Below, piece after piece: positions 1-11,300 of a stretch of 52,508 bases of DNA. Origin of the DNA: a virus. The notes beneath the pieces are model-generated. The model worked only from the letters and a program-made list of their open reading frames with translations. It had not been told where the DNA came from and searched no databases. Numbering within the stretch: the first letter of the stretch is position 1; every line of letters starts with the position of its first letter. Made by a program: the position numbers and the translations under genes. The stretch spans positions 1-52,508 of the IMG/VR virus record IMGVR_UViG_3300032342_000012. The stretch is one strand, 5' to 3'.

Positions 1-2
1 AT

Positions 3-674
3 GATGAAGAACTTGATGTTGTTCCTCCAAGCGAACAAAGAGCATCGAGACAAAGAGCAGCATATATTCAGGCATTTGGTCCAAACTTTCAATTCGAACA
101 AATGCCACCACGTGAGCAGATTAGTATAACACCTGAACGTCCAGTCGGAGAAATTCCAACAGACTGTATGGACATATATGCACATGTTGGAATATTTCCC
201 GGAACGTTCCAGATATCACCTCACTTTAAACTTTCCCAGCTAACAACAAACACAGTTGTTAGTAACTATCTATTACAAGCACAAGGTGGATTATCGGAGG
301 CTGATATAGTTTGTAACCTAAGAAAATTATGCACTAACGTTCTTGAGGTTCTTCTCAATCGTTACGGTAATATTCAGATAAATTCTGGTTTTCGTCATGT
401 GGGTAATGGTGCATCAAATAGCCAACACTTCAAAGGACAAGCGGCTGATATTACGTTCACAGATATTACAACAGCAGACCAATTCAACCAACGTGCACAA
501 GAAGTGAAACAAATGGGAATATATGACCAGTTTATTTTTGAACAAAATAGACCAACAAAAGCATCTACATGGTTTCATCTATCTTATACAGAACCCAAAC
601 GTGTTGCCGTTCTAACTAAGAAGGCTTTTTCAAATACATATTTCCCTGGCCTTTATGCCTTAGTATTCTCATGA
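3..674 (+). CDS. M15-type zinc peptidase (VanY/Peptidase_M15_3-like), 5' end outside window
   Basis: The reading frame is open from base 3 with no stop, and the first ATG (102) has no ribosome binding site, so the gene starts upstream of the window. In-window residues about 128-152 show the M15 pattern: SGFRH, then H142 and D149 in the stretch SQHFKGQAADI, and a later WFH (H192). These are the expected zinc ligands. The family cleaves peptide cross-links in peptidoglycan, so the protein may be an endolysin or a virion-borne wall peptidase. It overlaps the next gene by 4 bases (ATGA), which suggests coupled translation. The Pro-rich, acidic stretch before the domain hints at a longer, possibly structural, N-terminal part that cannot be seen. 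Domain call is fairly sure; biological role is not. Confidence 0.75.
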   Translation, partial: DEELDVVPPSEQRASRQRAAYIQAFGPNFQFEQMPPREQISITPERPVGEIPTDCMDIYAHVGIFPGTFQISPHFKLSQLTTNTVVSNYLLQAQGGLSEADIVCNLRKLCTNVLEVLLNRYGNIQINSGFRHVGNGASNSQHFKGQAADITFTDITTADQFNQRAQEVKQMGIYDQFIFEQNRPTKASTWFHLSYTEPKRVAVLTKKAFSNTYFPGLYALVFS

Positions 675-1324
675 GCGGTTCACCAAATTACACATATCGT
701 CCTGTATTCACTGCTAGCAACGTCCCCTGTGCGTTGTTAGTTGTGAATGAGACAAAATCGAGGCTAATTGCTGGTGGGATGTTTTTTAGAAGTCGTGAGA
801 CTGGTGAAATAACAAACCACATCTATCTAACAGGACGTATTGAACTCGTTGGGGCACAATCACTGTATGTTCTCTCAATAGTCAAACGTAATCCAACAAA
901 TAACGATGTTCTTGCACGAGAAACCTTCACTGAGAGGTACATAGCTGGAACTCCACCAACACCGAATCCAATGCCACCTCCAGCAACCCTTCCTGGAATC
1001 CCATCACCAACGATTGATTTGTTGCGAAATAAGGTCAATGCATCAAGTCAACTTATAGAAATTCCAAAACCGAACAACGATATTATCTTTCAAGGACAAG
1101 AAGAGGGAATTACATTAGACCCATTTGGTCCAAATATACGTATGCGTGGAGCTACTGGTGCTCCAGTACCCCCAAGTTCAACGTTCATAGGTATTCGAAC
1201 GGGACCTGAGCGAACATTATCATTCATTAGCCTACGAGATATTGGTCACGCGTTCGTAGAGGTTAATCAGACAATTGAATGGAATGGAACGTTTTGGCAA
1301 AATTATCAAAGGTACAGTAATTGA
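671..1324 (+). CDS. Unknown protein, possibly virion-associated (217 aa)
   Basis: I do not recognise this protein. It starts inside the stop of the M15 peptidase gene (ATGA overlap), so the two are probably co-translated. Residues about 97-115 are a proline-rich linker (TPPTPNPMPPPATLP) that separates an N-terminal beta-rich part from a C-terminal part ending in aromatic residues (WNGTFWQNYQRYSN). No signal peptide, membrane segment or catalytic motif is visible. The linker and beta-rich composition resemble phage structural or adsorption proteins, but that is only an impression. Real gene status is supported by tight packing and frame length. Confidence 0.7.
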   Translation: MSGSPNYTYRPVFTASNVPCALLVVNETKSRLIAGGMFFRSRETGEITNHIYLTGRIELVGAQSLYVLSIVKRNPTNNDVLARETFTERYIAGTPPTPNPMPPPATLPGIPSPTIDLLRNKVNASSQLIEIPKPNNDIIFQGQEEGITLDPFGPNIRMRGATGAPVPPSSTFIGIRTGPERTLSFISLRDIGHAFVEVNQTIEWNGTFWQNYQRYSN

Positions 1325-1379
1325 AAGGTATCTCGTTTTTTTAACCTAGTAAATAATCTCATGTTTAAGGAGATCTAAC

Positions 1380-1760
1380 ATGGCTGAACAAACAACTTCT
1401 GCTGAAGCAAAACAGCAAAAACTAGCGGCACGTAAACCACTTCAGGTCCGTCCAGGTAGCTTCCCACATATCTATTGGGTTGAATTTAGTGGAACACTTG
1501 TCGAATGTGCTATAATGAAGCGTTTCGATAATGGTGACTTACTGTACTTCCCAGTAACAGCACTTGATAATATCGATAAACAACGTCTTCTCAAAATTGT
1601 TGGTAACAGGAACGCACAACTTTATGAGTTGTGGGATCTTATGAGCCAAACAACTCTTGGAAATGGCATGAATGCTCTTTCTTACTTCCAACAGTTGACG
1701 AAAAGAATTAGTGCATTTGGTAGTGATATGCCAGTTTCCCAAGGACGTATGGGTCTTTAG
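1380..1760 (+). CDS. Unknown small protein (126 aa)
   Basis: The start is clear: a strong Shine-Dalgarno AAGGAGAT (about 1367-1374) lies six bases before the ATG. The first 20 residues are rich in Ala, Lys and Gln (AEQTTSAEAKQQKLAARK) and are likely flexible. The rest looks like a compact fold containing FPHIYWVEFSGTLVECAIMKRF. It is the last gene of the short plus-strand group and is followed by an inverted repeat that probably ends transcription. No function can be assigned; no signal peptide or membrane segment is seen. Confidence 0.75.
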   Translation: MAEQTTSAEAKQQKLAARKPLQVRPGSFPHIYWVEFSGTLVECAIMKRFDNGDLLYFPVTALDNIDKQRLLKIVGNRNAQLYELWDLMSQTTLGNGMNALSYFQQLTKRISAFGSDMPVSQGRMGL

Positions 1761-1779
1761 TCGTAGAATTTTCCCAGAT

Positions 1780-1822
1780 AACACAACTATCATACAATAA
1801 AACTTTGCTTGATAGTTGTGTT
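1780..1822. terminator. Inverted repeat between convergent genes, likely bidirectional terminator
   Basis: AACACAACTATCA (1780-1792) and TGATAGTTGTGTT (1810-1822) are perfect 13-base complements around a 17-base loop. It lies between the plus-strand gene ending at 1760 and the minus-strand gene ending at 1851. There is no long T-run, so it may be a weak intrinsic terminator or an mRNA 3'-end protector. Confidence 0.6.
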
Positions 1823-1850
1823 AGCAAACTATTGTGAGATCTACTTCGTC

Positions 1851-2093
1851 TTAACTGGCTGAAGAGTTGACCCTTGCATCGTTGTAGAACTTGAAGATAA
1901 TTCCTGTTACAGCACCTTGAAACAACATCAGAGAACCATTAACAGCACCAACAATTAGTGCAATATCTGTACCTGTTCGTTGAGAAGATAAAGCCCACAT
2001 CAGTGTTTCGATGACAGCCCATGTCATTAGACCAAGCATCCATACTACTGCAAGCCTACGAAATAGGAAGTGTTTTTCAAATAAATTAAGCAT
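1851..2093 (-). CDS. Small two-helix membrane protein, possible holin
   Basis: The 80-residue protein has two clear hydrophobic segments: about residues 14-34 (AVVWMLGLMTWAVIETLMWAL) and 44-68 (IALIVGAVNGSLMLFQGAVTG then FKFY). The N-terminus is charged and the tail is short and polar. Size and topology fit small phage holins, which form the inner-membrane hole at lysis. A cell-wall peptidase gene lies nearby on the other strand, which agrees with a lysis role. The start codon overlaps the stop of the 366-aa virion gene upstream by one base (TAATG). No family motif proves holin function; it could be another small inner-membrane protein. Confidence 0.55.
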   Translation of the reverse strand: MLNLFEKHFLFRRLAVVWMLGLMTWAVIETLMWALSSQRTGTDIALIVGAVNGSLMLFQGAVTGIIFKFYNDARVNSSAS

Positions 2094-3193
2094 TACGTGC
2101 TCCGTGCTACCGAAATTGTCAAAGTGTAAACAATTGTTAGTGTTCTATTTGCTGATTTAAGAACAGGAGAGAAGATTAGGTGTGTTAATAGTCTCTCTGC
2201 TTCAAGTGTAGGAGTTGTTGGAGAGTTTTGTACTCCAGCATCTTCACCTGGTATAGCAGACTGGATTCCACCAAACGCATTTAGAGCAACGAAAAGGTCG
2301 AATGTAAGACCTGATGAGAGAGCAATAGAACTCGTTGCACCTGTTGTGTTGCTTGTAAATCTTAAGAAACCGAATGTGTTGATTGTACTAACAGGTGCAC
2401 CATTAATACTTGCGCCGGCACCGACAAGTGTCGACCCAGCAATAAGAGTAATCACATCGCCGTATGTAATTGCACCAAGTGGACCAGTACCAGCTGCTGG
2501 TGTTGTAATAGAAACCGACTGTGGAGCACCACCATCAACAACAATATTAAAATCATATAATGTTGAAGGTAGAAGACCGCTATCATCCTGGGCATCACGA
2601 ACGCCGACGTTGACGTCTTGATACCCTGATTTTGCAGTTTGGGAAGCCCCAGCTGTCCATAGCGCAATTTCATCGAATGTGAATGTTGATTCTGTGTTCT
2701 CTGTTGGAGGATTCTGGTCGCTAATGAACTCGCTAAGTGGTTCATTTGGATTGAGAACACACTCAATGCGAACTTGTGATGTCAATCCAAGTTCGGTACT
2801 TCTAACACCAGGTCCTGAAACGTGTGGGACGGATGGTGGATCATCATCAGGAACAGCTCCTGGACCTTCTCCAATATTAACGTCCTGATCGTCAACGATT
2901 TCCCAGTATGTCATATTGTATAGTTGGGATTTCCAAGTTTCTGGATCAGGAGTAATACCATCGTGTGGTGGATTGTATGTAATCTGGAATGCTGCATCAA
3001 CAACGGTTCCACCATTACCAAATGCGATTTTGTAGATGTAGAAGTTACTCTCATGTGCTAGTGCACGAGCAATAACTCGGGCCATGTTCTGCGGGTGCAC
3101 CGCATTGTGTTTATCGACAAGGACGTTATTGAGGTCGTCTTTAATAAGAACGTGTCCGTCAACGTACAGTGGTAATAATTGTTTAAATGCCAT
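2093..3193 (-). CDS. Virion structural protein with a gp6-type repeat unit (366 aa)
   Basis: The N-terminus (MAFKQLLPLYVDGHVLIKDD, then VDKHNAVHPQNMARVIARALA) has the style of T4-like phage structural proteins; I infer a tail, baseplate or fibre role from this and from its place at the end of the baseplate block. Residues about 205-320 contain one unit of the domain that is repeated in the gp6 protein: a Y-D-F-N-I-V-V-D-G-G strand, then FTSNTTGATSSIALSSG. An acidic Pro/Gly linker (GEGPGAVPDDDPPSVP) precedes it. The start has the ribosome site CTGGAGAAACCT and a TATAAATC element 19 bases upstream of the start codon. The exact structural position is unknown. Confidence 0.65.
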   Translation of the reverse strand: MAFKQLLPLYVDGHVLIKDDLNNVLVDKHNAVHPQNMARVIARALAHESNFYIYKIAFGNGGTVVDAAFQITYNPPHDGITPDPETWKSQLYNMTYWEIVDDQDVNIGEGPGAVPDDDPPSVPHVSGPGVRSTELGLTSQVRIECVLNPNEPLSEFISDQNPPTENTESTFTFDEIALWTAGASQTAKSGYQDVNVGVRDAQDDSGLLPSTLYDFNIVVDGGAPQSVSITTPAAGTGPLGAITYGDVITLIAGSTLVGAGASINGAPVSTINTFGFLRFTSNTTGATSSIALSSGLTFDLFVALNAFGGIQSAIPGEDAGVQNSPTTPTLEAERLLTHLIFSPVLKSANRTLTIVYTLTISVARST

Positions 3194-3211
3194 AGGTTTC
3201 TCCAGTTGCTT

Positions 3212-3219
3212 GATTTATA
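3212..3219 (-). promoter_or_regulatory. Candidate T4-type late promoter (TATAAATC)
   Basis: On the minus strand this reads TATAAATC, one mismatch from the T4 late consensus TATAAATA, in an AT-rich run. It lies 19 bases upstream of the 366-aa virion gene start at 3193, between that gene and the 83-aa gene. Confidence 0.45.
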
Positions 3220-3228
3220 TATGATCGA

Positions 3229-3480
3229 TTATCGTTGAAACATTCTGCGAACACTTGTCGTCAGTTGTTTAATTGTGTTGTTAAATGCAACAGGCTCAAC
3301 GAGGAGTTTTCCTAGGTCAAACCTATCAATAAATGATTGGTCAACATCATTGAAAACAAATATACCTTTGTTGTCATCACCCTTCTTAATTGTTTCTAGG
3401 TCATACCCTTCAAGTTTTAGACATGATGCTAGATTGATGTCTGACGTTTCGTATGTTACTAGGTTGTCGTCTTGTTTCAT
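3229..3480 (-). CDS. DUF5659-like small protein (83 aa)
   Basis: The order YETSDINLASCLKLEGYDL, then FVFNDVDQSFIDRFDLG, then VEPVAFNNTIKQL fits what I remember of the DUF5659 family: a small protein that starts with a Y-x-T-S-D-x-x-L-A motif and ends with a phage-type F-x-x-x-I-K-x-L helix. The family occurs in phages and mobile elements and has no known function. A TATAAATA late promoter lies about 19 bases upstream of the start, so it is probably expressed late with the structural genes. There is no catalytic motif. Confidence 0.65.
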   Translation of the reverse strand: MKQDDNLVTYETSDINLASCLKLEGYDLETIKKGDDNKGIFVFNDVDQSFIDRFDLGKLLVEPVAFNNTIKQLTTSVRRMFQR

Positions 3481-3498
3481 TTGAGTATCCTTTTGTTA

Positions 3499-3506
3499 TA
3501 TTTATA
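3499..3506 (-). promoter_or_regulatory. T4-type late promoter (TATAAATA)
   Basis: The minus strand reads TATAAATA, an exact match to the T4 late promoter. It lies 19 bases upstream of the 83-aa gene start, in the 28-base gap after the 614-aa gene. Confidence 0.65.
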
Positions 3507-3508
3507 GT

Positions 3509-5353
3509 TTATGCAGGGGGCCCGTGTCTAAATACTATTTGTGGTAACGTCTCATCCCACCCACCAACATCCCAGAAATTATAGTCCCAAGAGTCAATAA
3601 AACCGCCAGCATCAAGATTGTGTGATGGTACAATTGTTACTGTCTCTGTTAATGTTGTTAATGTGTCATACCCATATACATCCCATGGTGCAACTGCACT
3701 AAATGAGTACTCAAGAGAACCATCAAACACAGCACTTGGAATTGCTTCAATAACTGTTATCTCAGTCTCAAGAGTCATGCCGTTATAGACAATAGCAGAA
3801 ATATGATAGACACCATCGTTACCAGTTGACTCGGAAACAACTATAACGTTTCCAAGAGTTAGGTCTCCTGATATGTCCCCATTAACAAAGAATCGTTGTG
3901 TTCCTTGATTGCCGCCAATAATCGGAACTACGTCGTCACCACCCCACGGAACATCAATAGTTGCATATGGGTTTGGTACATGGATGAAATCAAAGAATGA
4001 AATTTCCGTACCAAGTTCAAATACTAGGTACTCTCCGATAAAAGCTTGTGTCGTTGTGGATGATGCTGTCTTGCATAGTTGTGGAAGATCCCAGTTTGAA
4101 AATTCTGTTACTTCAACACCACCATCAACGGGATCTGTAAGTGGTGTCATTTCATCAAACGTACCAAATACTCTTGTTACGTTGTTGATTCCATCAAATG
4201 TAACAGATGTAATTGTCCACCTACCGTCATTACCAGTTGACCCTTGAACATCGAAGAATGTCGATGCACCAAATATTACAGTCTCGTTCCCTGTGACAGT
4301 AAATCTATCTGTTACTACGGTGAGTGCAACAATTGGAAACTGAAGGAATGGATTAAATGATGGGATCATTACACCATCGGGTGTTGGATCTGTTACATGT
4401 TCTACCTGTACAATAAAGTAATTCGTTCGTAGCGTTCCATTGTTGGGATCAAGATTGGGATCGACAAGAATGTTCGTTGGATCACTAACTGTAATTACTG
4501 TATCGGGACCAGAGAGTGCAACCGTTATGACAACCCATGATAGAGATGCTTGTCCTGTTAGTAGTGTGTAGATAAAGTCACTACCTATATTAAAGTATGG
4601 TGAGTTAAAGTACGCTGTTTGATTGCCAGCGATAGTCAGTTCCTTTGTTACTGTATTAACGGCTGTAACAGTAAATGTTGGATTTGTCGATGTGAGAATT
4701 TGCCACGTTTGTCCATTGTATGGATTGACAGAATCTGTTACCGTAAAACTATTGCCTACACCATAATGAGCTTCAAGGTCACCAGCAATTGTAAATTCCA
4801 ATGTGATTGGATCGACATAGATAATCGGTAGTGTTTCGTGTAGTGGACTATCAAATGTTGCATGTATTTCTGTAATATCGATAATATCGACTGGTGGTGT
4901 AGGTTCGCCAGTGATATGTTGTGCTGAAACAACTTTCCAGTTTCCATTATTTTTTGGTGCTCCATGTATTGACATTATTGAGTCTACAGGAAACTCAGCC
5001 ACATGGTTACCGATAATGTAAAACCGATCAAAGAATGGGTTAATGTATACTATTGGATACGCTTGAGAGAATCCATCACCTGTTATGTAACCCGTTATTG
5101 TTGTATCATTAATTAATGATGGAACGGGACTTCCTTCACCCCAAGGAAGTGTACCATATCCTATATTACATGAAAACTGATCATGAGCATCATATACAAA
5201 CGTGCCAGCAATTTCGAAACTCTCTGCAATTGTGACGTCAACGAGATCGTTACCAAGAAAGTCAATCAGAATTTCGGCAATCTTTGAATGATATGGCTTA
5301 ATATCGAGGATGTAGTTTATTAGCCCAAGAATTGGGTCTTTAGATGTTGCCAT
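3509..5353 (-). CDS. Baseplate/tail structural protein with repeated GNDG modules (614 aa)
   Basis: The N-terminal 60 residues (ILGLINYILDIKPYHSKIAEIL) form a small helical part. Most of the rest is a chain of about five related beta modules with the pattern F-x-V-x-G-N-x-T-A-x-F, then STGNDG and a short strand. Clear copies include residues with FTVTGNETVIFG...STGNDGRWTI (around bases 4210-4310) and FFVNGDISGDL...STGNDGVYHI (around 3790-3900). The same module occurs in the 2900-aa and gp6 proteins. By gene order it sits where T4 has gp8, but I see no gp8 similarity. The gene starts 3 bases after the giant gene's stop with GGACG as ribosome site, so both are one transcription unit. No enzyme motif is seen. 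Confidence 0.65.
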   Translation of the reverse strand: MATSKDPILGLINYILDIKPYHSKIAEILIDFLGNDLVDVTIAESFEIAGTFVYDAHDQFSCNIGYGTLPWGEGSPVPSLINDTTITGYITGDGFSQAYPIVYINPFFDRFYIIGNHVAEFPVDSIMSIHGAPKNNGNWKVVSAQHITGEPTPPVDIIDITEIHATFDSPLHETLPIIYVDPITLEFTIAGDLEAHYGVGNSFTVTDSVNPYNGQTWQILTSTNPTFTVTAVNTVTKELTIAGNQTAYFNSPYFNIGSDFIYTLLTGQASLSWVVITVALSGPDTVITVSDPTNILVDPNLDPNNGTLRTNYFIVQVEHVTDPTPDGVMIPSFNPFLQFPIVALTVVTDRFTVTGNETVIFGASTFFDVQGSTGNDGRWTITSVTFDGINNVTRVFGTFDEMTPLTDPVDGGVEVTEFSNWDLPQLCKTASSTTTQAFIGEYLVFELGTEISFFDFIHVPNPYATIDVPWGGDDVVPIIGGNQGTQRFFVNGDISGDLTLGNVIVVSESTGNDGVYHISAIVYNGMTLETEITVIEAIPSAVFDGSLEYSFSAVAPWDVYGYDTLTTLTETVTIVPSHNLDAGGFIDSWDYNFWDVGGWDETLPQIVFRHGPPA

Positions 5354-5355
5354 GT

Positions 5356-8300
5356 TTAATCGTCCAAAGCGTTCTGTGGTGTTTCAAACAATCTAATTCC
5401 GTAAAGTGATAGATATGAAGTTTTGAAGATTCCACTATAGTCTGTTCTCAGTGTCATTGCATCCATAAGGACCGAGAAGAAAATGCGATTCGTTGTATCA
5501 GTTGGGAATGTTGTGTACACAGCATTCATTGCCTCGATAATATTCTCAGGTGTATCAAATGAGTATGTTCCAAAAAACACCTCCCTATCAACAGGGAACA
5601 CATTATACTTTTCATCCTCAATCTCTTTTATGACCGTATTTACAGCAAGATTAGGATCTACAAAAGCTTGCTCATCTCCTAGACCCCAACGTGTTCGAGT
5701 ATTGTATGTTTCATCGTACAATTGACGTTCAATTGATGGAACAGGAACGAGTGGATCGTTGAGCTTGTATCCGATAAGAGATTCTGTAATTTTGTCCCAC
5801 AAATCACGTCCGATTAGGAATGGTTGTTTTGCTCTAATCATTTGCCATTCTTCGTGCTTGTTTTTCTTACTGATTGAGTTCTCAAGCGTTTGACGCAACG
5901 AAAGGTCTTTTGTAAACTGAATTTTATAACGATCGTCTTCGTTAATCATTCCAGCAACACCGTTAATGATTACCTGTGAGTAGTAACCAGGAAGCGTATC
6001 AAGATAACTATCAGTGTAGTTTAGAGTGTTTGAAAATGGTGGAACACCAGTGTTGTAAATAAAGTTCTGTTGGAACATATATGGCTGTGGTGGTGTTTTC
6101 AGCTGTATAGCAACTTGATTAATTGGTATTGTGTTACCTTCTGGAAGGGTTGTCTTGTTGCGAACCCAGAAGAAATACGTTACAGAGGTAGTATTTCCTT
6201 GATTGTCGACTGTTGTGACGGTACTGTAAGGATAGTCCTTTGTATACTGCACAGAAGTAGATGTATTTAGTTCCTGTTCACCAAGTTGTGCATCTGTAAA
6301 TTCAGGTAGTGGATTAATAATACGAACAATATCGTTTCCATCAAGTGGTGTTGTGATGTTAACCACCTTTGTTATATCATCTGGCAATGGCGTAAGATTA
6401 ATCACTGCTTCAACTGTTGCTTGTTCAACAAAGAATCCATTAACGTAAACGTCAACAACATTGCCATCAACAACATCAAGGTCCGTAATTGTTAGTGTTT
6501 GTGTAACACCATAAAGTTCCATAACATATTCTTGGTATGGAGCACTATCAAGCTGTACCCATGGTCCCCACACGTTTGTTTCTTGATTCAAATAACGAAC
6601 GTACAAACGTGAGAATGCTTCACCAGTACGTTTTTCTTCTGATAATAATGTTGTATCGTTTTCATCACCACTAACAGCACTTGCCCATTGTGTTGGAGGA
6701 ACGTTCGACTGTGTCCATTCATAAAGGTCAATCGTACTCCAATCAGCAAGTCTGCCCCAATGGAATGATCTTTCGTTCAAGGTGAAGATGTTGTGATCCC
6801 AATATGGTACATAATCAAGATTTGATGTATCCCACCAAGTTGTACCAACTTGTAGACTATTCCACAGATAAGGTGGATTGTATGTAGGATGTTGCTGGTC
6901 GAGATTGTTTGTATACAATGCTGGATTTGTATCACTTGAAAGATCGACATTGACATAAGCATTTGCATAATGGTATCCGCGACCTGGATCCCAGACAGAA
7001 ATTTTCGCCAGTGTTGTTTGGGATTTGTAGTCAATCAATTTTATTGGATTGATTGCATTCTTGTACACATTGATTAGATAGATTGTGTAGTTTGTTAGTC
7101 CATTCCATTGTAGATTAGTTAAAAGAACCTTAATAAGTTTTGAGTTCCTCATTTCATAGTGGATGTCTTCGACAAGAATACCAGTCCTCTTTTGTACAGA
7201 GAATACCCCAACTAATGGTACAAGTAATTGAATTGTGTTTGGGCTTAGTTCGAGATAATCAATACCAGTCTTTAGTAACGTGTTGTCATTTCGTACTTCA
7301 ATATTGTTAGCACCTGGAATGTATGTAAATGGGATTGTCCAAATTGCTGATGGTGCTGTTTCTTCGTAGTAATCAGTACCATTGGTAAATGTAAACCTAA
7401 TTCCATCAGCGGGATTATCAAGCTGGATATATCTGAAGCTATTTGCCATAATAGGAAGTGGACGGACAATTCTTTCTGTCACCTTTGCGTCAAAGTATAG
7501 ATTACCATTGACACTAGTTTCGAGAATTGCCTTCCTTTGTTCTGGTTGTTTATACCATCTGTCTTTATCTGTTAGTTTAACATCTATGAATGACGCTTCA
7601 ACGGGATCGGCAGTGCTTGTGAAATGAAGTCTCATTTCATTTTTACGAACGTCGCCTGTGAATACTTTCAGTTCTGGATAGATCTTCTCTCTCGAGTCGC
7701 CATATTCTGCGATCTTATAAGCCCAAAATTCATCAACAAAAGCATCAACGAAAAGTCTAGAGTTAACGAAAGCCTTAACCGCTGTTACGGTTCCTTTATT
7801 TTGAATTAGTCCCTTCCAGAATAAGAACTTTGACTTCTCGGTTACAGATGATAGTTCGTCCAGATAATCAGGATCTTCATAACCAACTGTGTCGCGGGCG
7901 AACCCAACAAAGTTTGCTGTTTCATTAACAACATATGTATCATAGTACTTTTGCATATTATCGACACCAACTTCAATGTTCTCTATGAATTGGTTATCAA
8001 GTAGGAAGTATCCACCAATATTTGGTCGACGTGTATCACCTGGCGATCGGTAGAATGTTAATGTGAACTTCGCTGTATTTAGACCCAAGAATGGATCATA
8101 GATGAGATTTTCTTCTGTTGTGTAATCATTAAACAGAATAATGTGTTCGTATGTGTCAATGAATAATCTTGCACCACCCATGTAGTCAGCAGATCCTACT
8201 GCAACTCCAACACGCTCGTCCCTTGTCAGTACAGCATCTTCTCCATCTCTTCCTTCATAATTGCTACCAACAGGTTGTGGTGAATAAATGTGTGTTAGTT

Positions 8301-11300
8301 TATCTTCTCTAAGTGCAAATATTGAAGTTGGTGCAATAGGATTACTAATCTGGGTATAAACAGATGGAGTTGTTCTTATGTCACTGAATGGTCCACTAAT
8401 AATATTAGATACAATGCCATATGGAGGACGGAACCACAAATTGTTTTTGAATGGGTTAACGTCATATGAAGGTGTTGTTGGAGCTCCGAACGCTTGATCC
8501 AGGATTGCAACGGTTGCCTCTCCTAGACCTGTATAGATTGCATTTAACAATCCTTCTATTTGTACCTGCCAACTTTGTGGACGGTTGCTTGAAATATCAA
8601 CTTCAGTAATTGATGAATCACTGAACACAAATCCAAGATCCTGTTCAAAGGCAATATACCCATAAATGATATCAAGTAGGGTTTGTATTCCTGTGACGAG
8701 AAATGGTGGAATTACGTGTATTATAGTTCTCGTATCGACGTGATATTCTTTCCATACCTGTGTTGTGAATCCACCGACTGCGACAAATGATTTCTTTATA
8801 TCCGAAACGAAAATTGTACCAGAACCGACTGTTGTAATGTCAATGTATATTCCGAGGTTTGCATTAACCTGTGATGTTGCAAGTTTAAATGAACTATCTG
8901 TTACTTTGATCAGATAGTACGGCGTTGTTGATAAAATCGGAGCGGGGAAAGATTCTGTTGATTCTATGAATATCGCCTTTCCTGTAAACCATGTTAGATT
9001 TTTATCAGTTAGGTCAATATCAGACCATGGTAGTATACCAACATGCGTGAACGTATCGGTTGTTTGATCGACAGATACAGAGTACTTTTTAACACCGTAA
9101 TAGTCTATCGATCTGTTTAGTGGTGACGGTGTTGTTACACGGAATGTCCAGTCAGTACCATCAAGACGTGGAATCCTTGAATTGTGTCTAATGTTGTACG
9201 TTGTGAAACTATCTGTTGTAACTTGAAAACTTTCAACATTAAAGTTTTCGACACCTGGCGACTTTTTCAAAATGATCTGGTAGTCGTTTTTCGTAATATC
9301 AAAGAACTTGTTTGTTATGTCTAGAGACTTAACATCAACCATTGCATCGGTTAGGTATGTCAATTGTGGATGCCATTGTGTCCATAGTGGTTTAAAATCG
9401 GACGTATTAACATCATAGTTGCCATAACGAATGAAGTTAATATACCATTGGTTAATACCATCTGAAAAATATGTTGTATTATCAGGTAATAGGTCTCCAT
9501 GAAATATTGTATCGAGATGTGAGAATACCTTTGATGTACGCATATCAATCTGAAGTCCTGCAACAATCGTAAAGTCTGTTCCCCATGTATAGTGGAGAAA
9601 TCGTACTGGCTGCATTCTGTATGCTGTTCCTAACAAATCAGCATAAAATTGTGTCGAGTCTTGCCACTGTTGTTCTGTTGGTCCAACATCACCAAATTCG
9701 TATATGTCGTCTATCTCGTTAATATTGAGATAGGTGATGCTTCGCACCAACGCTTGTTGGGTTAATGTTGGGTCATTACTGTAGAACGGTGGAATCAGAT
9801 CATCAGGTGCATATCCATCAATTGTTGTAGCATAGATATTGACACTAAAGTGTGTGTACATTTCCACTTCACCAATACCACCAGTACTAACGGTTACTCC
9901 ATCAGGTAATAGTTCACCAACAGGAATGATTCCAAGGTTAAGATTTGACCACATTAATGGGTTCCATCGACGAGTGTTTGTAATGTCTTTGTACAACAAA
10001 TCCCACCATGTTGGTTTACCAGTATATCTTTGAATCTTCCATGGTTCAAGATGTGGATATGGTGTTCCAAATAGTGTTAGATTAATTTGTTCCCATCTTG
10101 CTCCCCAAGGCTTGTCGAGATTTGTCTGTGCAGTTGGATAGACGACAAACAATGTGTTTGCAGCTCTGTAGTTCCACGTAAATGCATCACTATTGTTAAA
10201 GTCTGTTGCAAATGGATCAAGTGCGTTTAGACGAACATATACATAGTATGCTTCTTTCATGTACTGTTGGAATGTTGTCTGATCAGCAAGATCAGTAAAC
10301 ATTTGTGTCTGAAAGTCAAACTTTAAAGTTGTTGTATCTGGTGCAATTTGATACAAACGTCTTTCGGCCTCAAGGATGATATTATTAAGAATGTCCTCAA
10401 GGTTTATCACACGCCAGGCTGCATCAACATCTCCAACAGTGCCTGTTACAGGTGACCATCCAAGAATGATGTTTAGAGGATCTCTAAACATCAACAAATT
10501 CGTTGCAGTATTAAACCAATATGTTCCTTCAGGATATGACAATGCAGGAACGCCTATACCAACAGAAACAGCAATGAATCTGTATAATACCTTTGTTACT
10601 GAATTTTGCCAATATAAACCAGGTGAAACAGCTGTGTATGGTGGAATCGTTGGTGTTGATGTACCACCAGTTATGTTGAGGATATTGACAATCAGTTGAC
10701 GTTCGACAAAATCATCAATTGTGTAAGTATCATAGTGACCATCGTGATGTAGGATCTTATTTAGACCGATCTCTGGATCAACAAGCCATGCTGGTTCTGT
10801 TTTAAACGTAAGATTAAGAATTGGAGATGTTGCTATCCATCCCTTAATTCCTTCGTTTGTTGTTGCATTGTATGCTGTTGTATCGCCAAATACGATGTCG
10901 TTTTGTTTGTTCTGTTCAAATGTGTCGATAGTAGCATTGGATACTTGTGTCTCAAGATCAATAAGAAACTCATCTTGGGTTGTTGTCAGATACGATGTGA
11001 GATTCTGTAGATAGATTTCACTGAGTGTTGTTAGATTGTTATCATATTGTGTTGCAGCAAACGTGAATATGCCTTGAGGCGTAGTTGTTGTACTATACGC
11101 AGAAGACAGAAATGTGTCGTAACTATCATTATATTCGCGTATCGTTCCACCAACACCGTAGTTATATGTCGAAAGTAGTCGCTGTGGAGCTTCAACAGGG
11201 AAATTAAACGGATCGGGAGCAACTTGTAAGTCCATAATCGACTTAAAGTGTGTAAACAGTTGTGTAAACCTAATCTGCTGTCTATTTTCGTGGTCGGCAT

